A stretch of 64,000 bases of DNA, taken from assembly GCA_026398815.1 (NCBI GenBank), contig JAPLSA010000015.1:62001-126000 (forward strand), in the 5' to 3' direction. Position numbers and translations under genes: made by a program. How positions within the stretch are numbered: position 1 is the first letter of the stretch; each line of letters begins with the position of its first letter. The stretch is from Gammaproteobacteria bacterium (GTDB lineage Bacteria > Pseudomonadota > Gammaproteobacteria > Nevskiales > Nevskiaceae). Below are positions 44,927-53,303 of the stretch, one piece after another. The notes under the pieces are model-generated. The model worked only from the letters and a program-made list of their open reading frames with translations, did not search any database and had not been told where the DNA came from.

Positions 44927-47900
44927 GGCGTCAGGCCGGGCAGGCTGCGCAGCGTGGCCAGCAGCTGCTCGTCCTGCCAGGGCTTGGTCAGGTAGCGGTC
45001 GACGCCCAGCTGCCGCGCGCGGGCGCGGTGCTTGTCGCCGGAGCGCGAGGTGATCATCACGATCGGCAGCCCGGACAGCCGCGCCTGCTGGCGGATGAAG
45101 GCGGCGACTTCGAAGCCATCGGCGCGCGGCATCTCGATGTCCAGCAGCACGGCGGCCGGCGTCTCGGTGTGCAGCAGCGCCATTGCCTCGACGCCGTCGC
45201 GGGCGCTCAGCACCCGGTAGCCGTGGCGCATCAGCAGGCGCTCGGCGACCCGGCGGATGGTGATCGAATCGTCGACCACCAGCACCGTCGCCCGGCGGTC
45301 GTGCGGGCGCTGCCCAGCCCCGGCGTCGCCCTGCGGCGCCCGGCGCAGGCGATCGGCGACCAGCGCCGGCAGGTCCAGGATCATCGCCGGCCGGCCGTCG
45401 GCGAGCAGCGTCGCGCCGCCGATGCCGGGCACCGCGCCGAGCTGCGGGCCGGCCCCCTTGCTGACGATCTCGCGGTTGCCGAGCACCCGGTCGACGCGCA
45501 GCGCCAGCCGCTGGGGCCGGCCATCGGCGCCGTCGCCGTTGAGGCGCAGCAGCAGCGCATGCAGGTGACGACCATCGGCCGCGTCGCCGGCCGGCAGGTC
45601 GACGAACTCGCCCAGATGGCGCAGCGGCCAGTCCTGATCGGCCCAGCGGAACTGCGGATGCTCGCCGGCCAGCAGCGTGGCGGCCTGCTCGCGCGGCAGC
45701 CGGCCGACGCCGTCGATGGCGGCCAGCGGAATGGCGAAGGTTTCATCGCCGACACCGACCAGCAGCGCCTGCGACAGCGCCAGCGCCAGCGGCAGGTGGA
45801 TCGTGAAGCGCGCGCCCCGGCCGGGATCGGCGTGCAGCGCCAGCGTGCCGCCGAGCTGGCGCACGGTATTGGCGACCACATCCATGCCGATGCCGCGGCC
45901 GGCGTCCTCGGTCACCGTGCCGGCGGTGCTGAAGCCGGGTTCGAGGATCAGCCGGGCCAGCGCCGGGTCGCTGATTTCCGCTGCCGCCGACAGCCGTCCG
46001 CTGGCGATGGCGCGGGCGCGGATCGCCGCGAGGTCGAAGCCGCGGCCGTCGTCGGCCACCTCGATGCGCAGCTGCGCGCCATCGCGGGCCAGGGTCACGG
46101 TGATGGTGCCGCGCGCCGGCTTGCCGGCCGCCACCCGCAGGGCCGGCGCTTCGATGCCATGCACCACGGCGTTGCGCAGCAGGTGTTCCAGCGGCGCGGT
46201 CATCCGTTCGAGCAGCTTGCGGTCCAGTTCGGCATCGGCGCCGACATACACCGGCTCCACGTCTCGGCCGTGGTCCAGCGCGGTCTGCCGGATCAGTCGG
46301 CTCAGGCGCGGCTCCTGGCGCGCGAACGGCACCATCAGCGTGCCCATCAGGCCCTGCTGCAGTTCGGTGGTCTGGCGTGCCTGCTGCACCAGCAGGCTGT
46401 CGGCACTGGCCAGCGTGTCGTCCATGCTGGCGTGCAGCGACACCAGATCGCCGACCGACTCGGCCAGCGCCCGCGACAGCTCCTGCATCCGCGAATAGCG
46501 ATCCATTTCCAGCGCATCGAATTCGGCCGCGTAGCGATCCTCGGCCGCCGCGCCGTGGCTGGCCCGCTGGCTGCTGCGGGCGCTGATCTGGGCATCGGTC
46601 TCGATGTCCAGCTGGCGTAGCTGGTCGCGGATGCGGCCGATGGTCTGCGTGGTTTCCGCCAGCTGCACCTTCAGCGCCGCCTGCTGCTCGTCGAGCCGGC
46701 CGCGGGCGATGGCGATCTCGCCGGCCTGGTCAAGCATCGCGTCCAGCTGCTCCACCGGTACCCGCGCCGTTTCGCGGTGACCGGGCGCGGCGGCCGGGCT
46801 GTCGTCGTCGGCCGTCGGGAACAGGCCCGGTAGCCAGTCGTGCAGCAGCGGCGGCCGATCGCCGGCAAGCGCATCCGGACATTCGTCGTTGCCGGCCGGG
46901 CCGGCGGCGGCCTCGGCGCCAGCATCGACGGCGCGGTCATCGGGGCGGCTGTCGTCGACCGTCTCAGCAGCGGCGACCGCTGCCGGCGGCTCGCCCGCCG
47001 CGCCGAGCGTCGCCTCGATCGCGGCCAGCACCGGCGCTGCGGGCAGCGGTTCGCCGCGCCGCCAGCCATCGAGCAGCCGTTGCAGGCCGTCGATGCCGTG
47101 ATCGAGTGCGGCCAGCAGCACGGCGGCCGGTGCCGCGTCCGGGCGTTCGAGCAGACTTTCCAGCCGGTGGGCGACGGTGCCGATCGCCGTGGCCGCCGCC
47201 ATCCGGGCACTGCCTTTCAGCGTGTGCAGGCTGCGCCGCAGGTTGCCGAGACTGCGCCGCTCCTCCGGCTGCCCGGCCCACAGCCCGGACGACACCGCCA
47301 GCGCATCGAGCAGCTCCTGCGCTTCGCCGAGGAAGATGTCGCGCAGTTCGGCGTCGACCGTCGCGTCGCCCTCGATCGGAGGGCTGGCAGCGGCGGGGAC
47401 CATGATCGGCGGCGCGGCGGCTTGCTCGCTGGCCTCCATCGCATTGGCAGGCGCCTGCGCTGGCGTCGGCGCGGACCAGGCGGCGATCTGCCCGGCATAG
47501 CCATCGGCGGCGTCTTCGGCCACCGGCTGCTCGTCGGCCACGGCGTCGACCCAGCGGGCCAGCGTTGCCACCAGTGCGTCGAGCTGCGGCAGCGCCTCGG
47601 CCGGCAGTCTGCGCTGCTGCTGCGGCGCCGGGTCGAGCGCCGCCTCCAGCAGGCCGGCCAGCCGGCTCAGCGCCACCGCGTTGACGATCGCCGCCGCGCC
47701 TTTCAGCGTGTGGAAGCTGCGCGACAGCGCGGCGTCGACCGTCGCCTCGGGCTGGTGGCGGTCGGCCTGCGCCAGCCAGTCGCGCAGGCCGGCCAGCCGG
47801 GCGCGACTGTCCTGACAGAAAACGCTGCGCAGGTCCGGTGCCGGCGCGGCGGCGGTCGCGGCCAGCGCCGCCAGCCGGGCGATCAGCGCGGCCAAGGCCG

Positions 47901-49863
47901 GATCAGCGAGCGCGGCGCCGGCCTGCCAGCGGTCGATCACACCAGGCACGGCGTCGATCGCCTCGGTCAGCGCGGCGACGGTTTCCGGGCGGCCGGCGGC
48001 GTGCGGGTCGATGCTCGGCTGCAGCAGCGCTTCGCAGGCGGCGGCGAGCTCGCCGAGCGCCGTCGCGCCGACGCTGCGGCCGCTGCCGGTCAGCGTGTGG
48101 AAGGCGCGCAGCAGGGCGGCGCGGGTGCCGGCGTCGCCGGGCGCGCGGATGAACACCGGCCGCAGCGCGGCCAGCGCCGCCAGCACTTCGGCGGCCTCGC
48201 CGGCAAACAGCGGTTTCAGCTCCTCGGAGGCCGCAGGCGGTAGCGGCAGCGACGGCGGCGCGGGCGCCGGTTCGGCGGCTGGCGACGGCAGCTGCAGCAC
48301 GGCATCGCGCAAGGCCTGCGCCAGCCGGCCGCTGCGCGGGCTGTGGTCGTGCGCGGCGTCCAGCCAGGCCTCCAGCGCGGCGATCGCCGGGGCCGCCGCC
48401 GCTGGCCGCATGGCGGCCGGAAGCTCGTCCAGATGCGCCGCGAGGACCGCCACCGCATCGGCTTCGGCGGTGCTGCCCAGCATCTGCAGCGCCGCCGCCA
48501 GTGGCTGCAGCAGCGGCCGCGTCGGCGGTTGGGCCGGCGATCCGGAATCGAGCCCCGGATGTTCCAGCAGCGATAGGACCCGCGCCGCGTCGGCTCGCAG
48601 CTCGCGCAGCAGCGCCGTGCGCGCGGCCCGCCATTCCGATGCCAGCGGCGTGGCGCCATCGGCGCGGTCGTCGTCGGGCCGCTGCCCGGGCGCCAACGCG
48701 GCCTCCAGACGCAGCAGCCGGCCGGCGATCGGCAGCCAGTCGGCCAGGGCCGTGCCGGTGCCGGCGGCGTCGATGGCCTGCCCGAGCTGGCGCAGCGACG
48801 CTGCGGCGCCGACATCGCCCAGCAATTCGGCGACGGCGGCGGCGCGCAGCAGGCGCGGCTGGCAGCCGGCCAGCGCCGTGCGGCTGCCGCGCTGATGCAG
48901 GTCGATGGCGTCGCGCAGCTCGGCCAGTTCCTGCAGCAACGCCGTCCGCGCGGCGTCGCCGCTGGCGCGATCCGGCAACGGCGGCGCGCGATCGGCCGCA
49001 GCGGCGTCGGCCGGCAGCAGCCGCGCCAGCAGGGCGGCGGCACTGCCGGTGGCGCCGGCTTCCTGCAGCGCGTGCAGCAGCAGCCACAGCGTGTCGCCGG
49101 TCTGGGCGAGGGCAGCGGCTTCGCCGCGTTCGGCCAACGTCTTCAGCTGGCTGCCGGCGCGGCCGAGCAGGCGGCGGGCGTTGAGCGAGTCGATCCGGCG
49201 GCCGATCAGGCTGTCGGCGAACGCGGCGTGTGCCTGCCAGCAGGCGCGCAGTCGGTCGTCGTCGACCCGGCTGGCGACGGCGCTGGCCAGGGTCGCCAGC
49301 CGGGCCAGCGCCTCGTCGGCCGCCGGGTTGCGGAACCAGGCCAGGAACGCGGCCTGGAAGCCGGCCAGTTCGCGGCTGGCGAAAGCCGTGGCCGATTCCC
49401 CGGCGACCCCGGCGATGGCGGCGGCGGGCAAGCGGTTCGGCCAGGTTTCGGCGATGGCGCGGGCCGCGAACAGCTCGGCGGCGCTCAGCGTGGCGGCCCC
49501 GCGGGCGGCGCGCAGCGCGTTCAGCGCCGTGCGCAATCGTGGCGTGTCGAGCGGATCGTCGAGGACTCTCTCCAGCAGCAGCGCGGCGTCGTCGAGCGCC
49601 GTGCAGGCGCGCTCGCCGGCTTCGGTGGTGACCGCCAGCAGCGCGCGCATTTCCTCGATCAGCCGGGGGCCGGCGAAGGCGCCGGTGATCGCCCAGCCGC
49701 CGTGCAGTTCGCGCAGATCGTGGTCCAGCTGGCGACGGCATTCGGCCTGCTGCGAGCGGTCGTCCGGCCACGCTTCGAGCGCCGCCTGGACCTGGCCGAG
49801 CGACGACCGCAGCAGGCGGGTCAGCGCCGGTTCGCGCGCGCAGGAGGGCGGCGGCGGCGGCAT
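44923..49863 (-). CDS. chpA: Pil-Chp hybrid chemotaxis kinase ChpA
   Basis: A 1646-residue CheA-type kinase for twitching motility or surface sensing. Long N-terminal part with histidine phosphotransfer domains: FHTLTGSGRSVG (His589), FHTLKGAAAIV (His718) and LHTLKGSARMA (His880); further degenerate Hpt repeats are likely before residue 560. After the acidic linker come the dimerisation segment (EQLDAMLDQAGEIAIARGRL, about 1040), the ATPase N-box EHLLRNAVVHGIEAP (about 1232), GRGIGMDVV, a CheW-like domain, and a C-terminal receiver (VLVVDDSITIRR near 1530, Asp in LLDIEMPRADG near 1575). Pseudomonas ChpA is longer, with six Hpt domains. Starts one base after the CheW stop. Confidence 0.92.
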   Translation of the reverse strand: MPPPPPSCAREPALTRLLRSSLGQVQAALEAWPDDRSQQAECRRQLDHDLRELHGGWAITGAFAGPRLIEEMRALLAVTTEAGERACTALDDAALLLERVLDDPLDTPRLRTALNALRAARGAATLSAAELFAARAIAETWPNRLPAAAIAGVAGESATAFASRELAGFQAAFLAWFRNPAADEALARLATLASAVASRVDDDRLRACWQAHAAFADSLIGRRIDSLNARRLLGRAGSQLKTLAERGEAAALAQTGDTLWLLLHALQEAGATGSAAALLARLLPADAAAADRAPPLPDRASGDAARTALLQELAELRDAIDLHQRGSRTALAGCQPRLLRAAAVAELLGDVGAAASLRQLGQAIDAAGTGTALADWLPIAGRLLRLEAALAPGQRPDDDRADGATPLASEWRAARTALLRELRADAARVLSLLEHPGLDSGSPAQPPTRPLLQPLAAALQMLGSTAEADAVAVLAAHLDELPAAMRPAAAAPAIAALEAWLDAAHDHSPRSGRLAQALRDAVLQLPSPAAEPAPAPPSLPLPPAASEELKPLFAGEAAEVLAALAALRPVFIRAPGDAGTRAALLRAFHTLTGSGRSVGATALGELAAACEALLQPSIDPHAAGRPETVAALTEAIDAVPGVIDRWQAGAALADPALAALIARLAALAATAAAPAPDLRSVFCQDSRARLAGLRDWLAQADRHQPEATVDAALSRSFHTLKGAAAIVNAVALSRLAGLLEAALDPAPQQQRRLPAEALPQLDALVATLARWVDAVADEQPVAEDAADGYAGQIAAWSAPTPAQAPANAMEASEQAAAPPIMVPAAASPPIEGDATVDAELRDIFLGEAQELLDALAVSSGLWAGQPEERRSLGNLRRSLHTLKGSARMAAATAIGTVAHRLESLLERPDAAPAAVLLAALDHGIDGLQRLLDGWRRGEPLPAAPVLAAIEATLGAAGEPPAAVAAAETVDDSRPDDRAVDAGAEAAAGPAGNDECPDALAGDRPPLLHDWLPGLFPTADDDSPAAAPGHRETARVPVEQLDAMLDQAGEIAIARGRLDEQQAALKVQLAETTQTIGRIRDQLRQLDIETDAQISARSSQRASHGAAAEDRYAAEFDALEMDRYSRMQELSRALAESVGDLVSLHASMDDTLASADSLLVQQARQTTELQQGLMGTLMVPFARQEPRLSRLIRQTALDHGRDVEPVYVGADAELDRKLLERMTAPLEHLLRNAVVHGIEAPALRVAAGKPARGTITVTLARDGAQLRIEVADDGRGFDLAAIRARAIASGRLSAAAEISDPALARLILEPGFSTAGTVTEDAGRGIGMDVVANTVRQLGGTLALHADPGRGARFTIHLPLALALSQALLVGVGDETFAIPLAAIDGVGRLPREQAATLLAGEHPQFRWADQDWPLRHLGEFVDLPAGDAADGRHLHALLLRLNGDGADGRPQRLALRVDRVLGNREIVSKGAGPQLGAVPGIGGATLLADGRPAMILDLPALVADRLRRAPQGDAGAGQRPHDRRATVLVVDDSITIRRVAERLLMRHGYRVLSARDGVEAMALLHTETPAAVLLDIEMPRADGFEVAAFIRQQARLSGLPIVMITSRSGDKHRARARQLGVDRYLTKPWQDEQLLATLRSLPGLTP

Positions 49864-49864
49864 G

Positions 49865-50416
49865 TCAGCGTCCGGCGCGGATGAACAGGTCGCTGCGCGC
49901 CAGCCGCTTCAGCGACAGCACCAGCCAGTCCTGGCCATCGCGATGGAAGGCGCCGAGCCGCCACGGCTGGAACGCCGGCGGTGCGGTGATCGACGGCCGC
50001 TGATCCTCCGGCACGAAGCGCCGGTAGCCGATCACGTCGTCGACCACAAAGGCGGCCGGCGGGCCGTCCTGCTGCAGCACCAGCAGCCGCTGCTCGCGCG
50101 CCTCGCCGGCCGGGCCGCCGTCGAGCAGCGCGCCGAGATCGGTCACCGGCAGCGCGCTGCCGCGCACGTTGGCGACGCCGAGCAGCCAGTCGCGGGCGCC
50201 GGGCACCCGGGTCAGGCGCGGCCGGGCGGTGACTTCGCGGATCTCGTCGCCCGGCACCAGCAGGCGCTGGTCGCGCAGCCGGAAGGCCAGCCCGGTCCAG
50301 GCTGCCGGCGCGCTGCCGGCCGGCCGACCGTGGTCGCTGGGGCCGCCGCGCAGCTGCCGTTCGAGCGCGCGCAGCAGCTCGAACGGCGGCAGCCGGCGGA
50401 GGTCGGTGCCGATCAC
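49865..50416 (-). CDS. pilI: CheW-domain protein (PilI-like)
   Basis: 183 residues from GTG 50416, overlapping the response regulator stop as GTGA. CheW-type motifs: LAFRLRDQRLLVPGDEIREV, WLLGVANVRGSALPVTDLGA and LLVLQQDGPPAAFVVDDVIG. In Pil-Chp systems PilI couples the PilJ receptor to ChpA. It lies one base before chpA. The upstream frame is read in another phase, so the long alternative start is not used. Confidence 0.85.
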   Translation of the reverse strand: MIGTDLRRLPPFELLRALERQLRGGPSDHGRPAGSAPAAWTGLAFRLRDQRLLVPGDEIREVTARPRLTRVPGARDWLLGVANVRGSALPVTDLGALLDGGPAGEAREQRLLVLQQDGPPAAFVVDDVIGYRRFVPEDQRPSITAPPAFQPWRLGAFHRDGQDWLVLSLKRLARSDLFIRAGR

Positions 50417-50829
50417 CGGGGGCCGGCGCTCAGGGCGCGCACGGCGCCCAGCAATTCGTCGCGGGTGAACGGTTTGGTCAGGTAGTCGTCGGCGCCGGCG
50501 AGCCGGCCGCGGGCGCGGTCGAACAGGCCGTCCTTCGACGACAGCATCACCACCGGCGTCGCCGCATGGCGCGGGTGGGCCTTGATCAGCGCGCAGGCCT
50601 GAAAGCCGTCGAGCCTCGGCATCATGATGTCGATGAAGATCAGGTCCGGTGCTTCCTCGACGACGCAGGCCAGCGCCGCGTAGCCGTCGGCGGCGGTCAC
50701 CACCGCGTAGCCGGCCGAGCGGAGCAGCGTTTCGGCGCTGCGGCGGATGGTCTGGCTGTCGTCGATCACCAGCACCTTGACCGGCGCGCCGGCCGCCGCT
50801 TCGGGGCAGTGCTGCTCGTCTGTGGCCAC
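50413..50829 (-). CDS. pilG: CheY-like response regulator (PilG-like)
   Basis: 138 residues, a single receiver domain. The acidic pocket VLVIDDS, the phosphoacceptor Asp in FIDIMMPRLDG, Ser/Thr in VVMLSSKD and Lys in YLTKPF are all present. GTG 50829 is chosen because AGGAG lies upstream at good distance; an ORF extends further but is Arg/Ser-rich. It is first in the minus-strand run pilG-pilI-chpA-CheW-like. Pseudomonas PilG signals type IV pilus extension. No pilH-like second receiver gene is present here. Confidence 0.87.
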   Translation of the reverse strand: MATDEQHCPEAAAGAPVKVLVIDDSQTIRRSAETLLRSAGYAVVTAADGYAALACVVEEAPDLIFIDIMMPRLDGFQACALIKAHPRHAATPVVMLSSKDGLFDRARGRLAGADDYLTKPFTRDELLGAVRALSAGPR

Positions 50830-50944
50830 GGTCGAAGGCTCCTGCAATGGGCGGGTCGGCGGCTTGTAGCACGCCGATCGGCGGCGTCCCGATCGTGCCG
50901 ACGACCGTGCCCGGAGGCCGGACAAGGGCCGTCGGCCGGGCGTC

Positions 50945-50972
50945 TTGGCAGAAGTGACCGATCGGTTACGCT
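50945..50972 (+). promoter_or_regulatory. Candidate sigma70 promoter of gshA with internal dyad
   Basis: TTGGCA (50945-50950), 16 bases, then TACGCT (50967-50972), 46 bases before the gshA ATG. The spacer holds ACCGATCGGT (50957-50966), a perfect 10-base palindrome placed where a repressor could block RNA polymerase. The opposite strand carries the pilG promoter region. Confidence 0.45.
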
Positions 50973-51017
50973 ACGCACCCCGCGCAGGCCCACTGCGCCC
51001 CGCCGGCAGATGTCGCC

Positions 51018-52343
51018 ATGCCCAGCCCTTCGCATCACGCGGTACCGAACCTGACCACCGCCCAGACGGCGCCGCTGCTCCGTTTCGAGCGTCTGCTGCT
51101 GGAACGCGCGGCCGATATCGAGCGCTGGTTCCGCAGCCAGTGGGCGCTGACGCCGCCGCCGTTCTACTGTTCGGTGGACCTGCGCAACGCCGGCTTCAAG
51201 CTGGCGCCGGTCGACACCAACCTGTTCCCGGGCGGTTTCAACAACCTCAATCCGGCCTTCGAGGCGCTGTGCGTGCAGGCCATCCAGTCGGCGCTGGAGC
51301 GGGTGATGTCGACCGCCTGCGACGTGCTGCTGGTGCCCGAGAACCACACCCGCAACCGCTTCTATCTGGAAAACGTCGCGACCCTGCAGGGGCTGATCCA
51401 GAAAGCCGGCTACACGGTGCGGCTCGGCTCGCTCAGGACCGACCTGCACGAGCCGGAATCCATTCAGCTCGATTCCGGCCGCACGCTGCATCTGGAGCCG
51501 ATCCGCCGCGATGGCGATCATGTTTATGTCGGCGATTTCCGGCCCTGCGTGGTGGTACTGAACAATGATCTGTCGTCCGGGCGGCCGGCGCTGCTCGACC
51601 AGATCGTCCAGCCGGTGATTCCGCCGCTCGGCGTCGGCTGGAACACCCGGCTCAAGACCCAGCATTTCGGCATCTACCGGGAAGTGGCGGCGGAGTTCGG
51701 CAAGCTGCTCGGCATCGATCCCTGGTGGGTCGACCCGCTGTTCCGCAACTGCGGCCAGATCAATTTCAAGACCCGTGAAGGCGAGGACTGCCTGGCCTCG
51801 AACGTCGAGCTGCTGCTCGAGGACATCGCCGAGAAGTACCGCGAGTACGGCGTCAAGGACGAGCCGTTCGTCATCGTCAAGGCCGATGCCGGCACCTACG
51901 GCATGGGCGTGATGACGGTGAAGAGCGCCGACGAGATCCGCAACATGAACCGCGACGCGCGCAAGAAGATGGCGTCGGCGAAGGAAGGCAACGAAGTCAC
52001 CGGCGCGATCATCCAGGAAGGCGTCTACACCTTCGAACGCTGGGGCGACGAGCAGTCCACCGCCGAGCCGGTGGTCTACATGATCGACAAGCATGTGGTC
52101 GGCGGCTTCTACCGCGTGCACGGCGGCCGTTCGAACACCGAGAACCTGAACGCGCCGGGTGCGAGCTTCCAGCCGCTGGCCTTCGCCGAGGCCTGCAACT
52201 GCCCGGACACCGCGCAGAACCCGGACGCTTCGCCGAACCGCTTCTACGCCTACGGCGTGGTCGCGCGGCTGGCGCTGGTGGCGGCGGCACGGGAAACCGC
52301 CAACGCGATGGCCCGCGAACCGCAGGCGGCGGAAGCCGCCTGA
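51018..52343 (+). CDS. gshA: Glutamate-cysteine ligase (proteobacterial type)
   Basis: 441 residues. The sequence has FYCSVDLRNAGFKLAPVDTN, LFPGGFNNLNPAFEALCVQA and AGTYGMGVMTVKSADEIRNM, characteristic of the glutamate-cysteine ligase family first seen in Acidithiobacillus and in various beta/gamma-proteobacteria, which is unrelated in sequence to E. coli GshA. It makes gamma-glutamylcysteine from glutamate, cysteine and ATP, the first step to glutathione. No gshB follows. The C-terminus GVVARLALVAAARETANAMA fits full length. Divergent from the pilG gene. Confidence 0.9.
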   Translation: MPSPSHHAVPNLTTAQTAPLLRFERLLLERAADIERWFRSQWALTPPPFYCSVDLRNAGFKLAPVDTNLFPGGFNNLNPAFEALCVQAIQSALERVMSTACDVLLVPENHTRNRFYLENVATLQGLIQKAGYTVRLGSLRTDLHEPESIQLDSGRTLHLEPIRRDGDHVYVGDFRPCVVVLNNDLSSGRPALLDQIVQPVIPPLGVGWNTRLKTQHFGIYREVAAEFGKLLGIDPWWVDPLFRNCGQINFKTREGEDCLASNVELLLEDIAEKYREYGVKDEPFVIVKADAGTYGMGVMTVKSADEIRNMNRDARKKMASAKEGNEVTGAIIQEGVYTFERWGDEQSTAEPVVYMIDKHVVGGFYRVHGGRSNTENLNAPGASFQPLAFAEACNCPDTAQNPDASPNRFYAYGVVARLALVAAARETANAMAREPQAAEAA

Positions 52344-52436
52344 GCCGCAGGCGCTTCCGGTAACGGAGGTTTTTTGCTGCGTTGCGGCGCGGAATGACGT
52401 GAAATGCCGGCCGGTTTCCCTTTCCGCGCTGCCGCC

Positions 52437-53138
52437 ATGTCCGACGATTCCATCCTGCTGACCGAAGACGCCGATCTGCCGACCGTGCCGCTGGCGCCGG
52501 CGCCGTGGTCGCTGACCGGCACCGGCTACATCCTGCTGATGAAGCTGCCGGCGGCGGTGCTCGACGATCCGCGCCACACGCCGACGTCGCTGCGCGGCCA
52601 GCGGCGCGGCGGCCTGTCGATGGTGATGCTGGTGGACTACGAAAATTCGGCGGTCGGTCCGTACCGGGAACTGCTGTACATCCCCGGCAAGTTCGCGTTC
52701 GGCGCCAAGGTCTATCAGTCGATCACCCGCATCTATGTGTCGAGCATGGAATCGGTGGTCAACGGCCGGATCAACTGGGGCATTCCGAAAGATCGTTGCG
52801 ACTTCGACTACCAGTACGGCGCCGATGGCCACGACCGTCTCGAAGCCAGCCTGAACGGCCGGCCGTTCGCGCGTTTCGCGTTCAAGGCCGGCGGCTGGCG
52901 GCTGCCGTTCTCCACTGCCATCGTGCCGAACGCGCTGCTGACCCTGGCGCAGCGTCACGGCGGCCGGCAGTTCGTCTACGTGCCGTCGGCGAGCGGCCGG
53001 GTCCAGTTCGCCAAGGTCACCGACTGGTCCTTCGATGCCGCGCTGTTTCCGGATCTGGCGCAGGGCAAGGTGCTGGCCTGCGTCAAGGTGCCGCGCTTCG
53101 CGATGGGCTTTCCGGTGTCGGCGGTGCAGCCGGCCTGA
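52437..53138 (+). CDS. Acetoacetate-decarboxylase-family protein
   Basis: 233 residues from ATG 52437; a longer start at 52404 is equally open. Family motifs include VDYENSAVGPYRELLYIPGK and VVNGRINWGIPKDRCDFDYQ. In true acetoacetate decarboxylase the Schiff-base lysine (Lys115) is followed by a second lysine that lowers its pKa; here the motif is GIPKD, so the second lysine is an Asp. The protein may therefore be a decarboxylase-superfamily enzyme of different chemistry. Soluble; 93 bases after gshA, cotranscription uncertain. Confidence 0.8.
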   Translation: MSDDSILLTEDADLPTVPLAPAPWSLTGTGYILLMKLPAAVLDDPRHTPTSLRGQRRGGLSMVMLVDYENSAVGPYRELLYIPGKFAFGAKVYQSITRIYVSSMESVVNGRINWGIPKDRCDFDYQYGADGHDRLEASLNGRPFARFAFKAGGWRLPFSTAIVPNALLTLAQRHGGRQFVYVPSASGRVQFAKVTDWSFDAALFPDLAQGKVLACVKVPRFAMGFPVSAVQPA

Positions 53139-53164
53139 AGGCGGTTGCACGGGTCCAGCCGCCA

Positions 53165-53243
53165 TTCCGGCGACGGCTGGAATCCGGTCTCCGTTCCCGG
53201 CGGACGGCCGGCGTCGGCACTGGATCCCGGCCTGCGCCGGGAT
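53165..53243. repeat. REP-like intergenic repeat (IPACAGMT type)
   Basis: Two hairpin-forming stretches: ATTCC...GGAAT near 53165-53182 and ATCCCGGC-CTGC-GCCGGGAT at 53224-53243. Read through, such repeats yield the peptide IPACAGMT or IPAQAGIQ, as here. Elements of this kind are widespread between genes in Proteobacteria. It lies between the decarboxylase-like gene and the EamA gene. Confidence 0.65.
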
Positions 53244-53303
53244 GACATCGTGCTCGAATGCTGCTCTCCCGTGTCTTCCTGATCCCAGCCACCTGACGAC
53301 CAG

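Noticed and set aside
42835-46620. Long plus-strand open frame opposite cbpA, hsp20 and chpA
   Set aside because: Shadow of three well-supported minus-strand genes; no ribosome site or recognisable domain.
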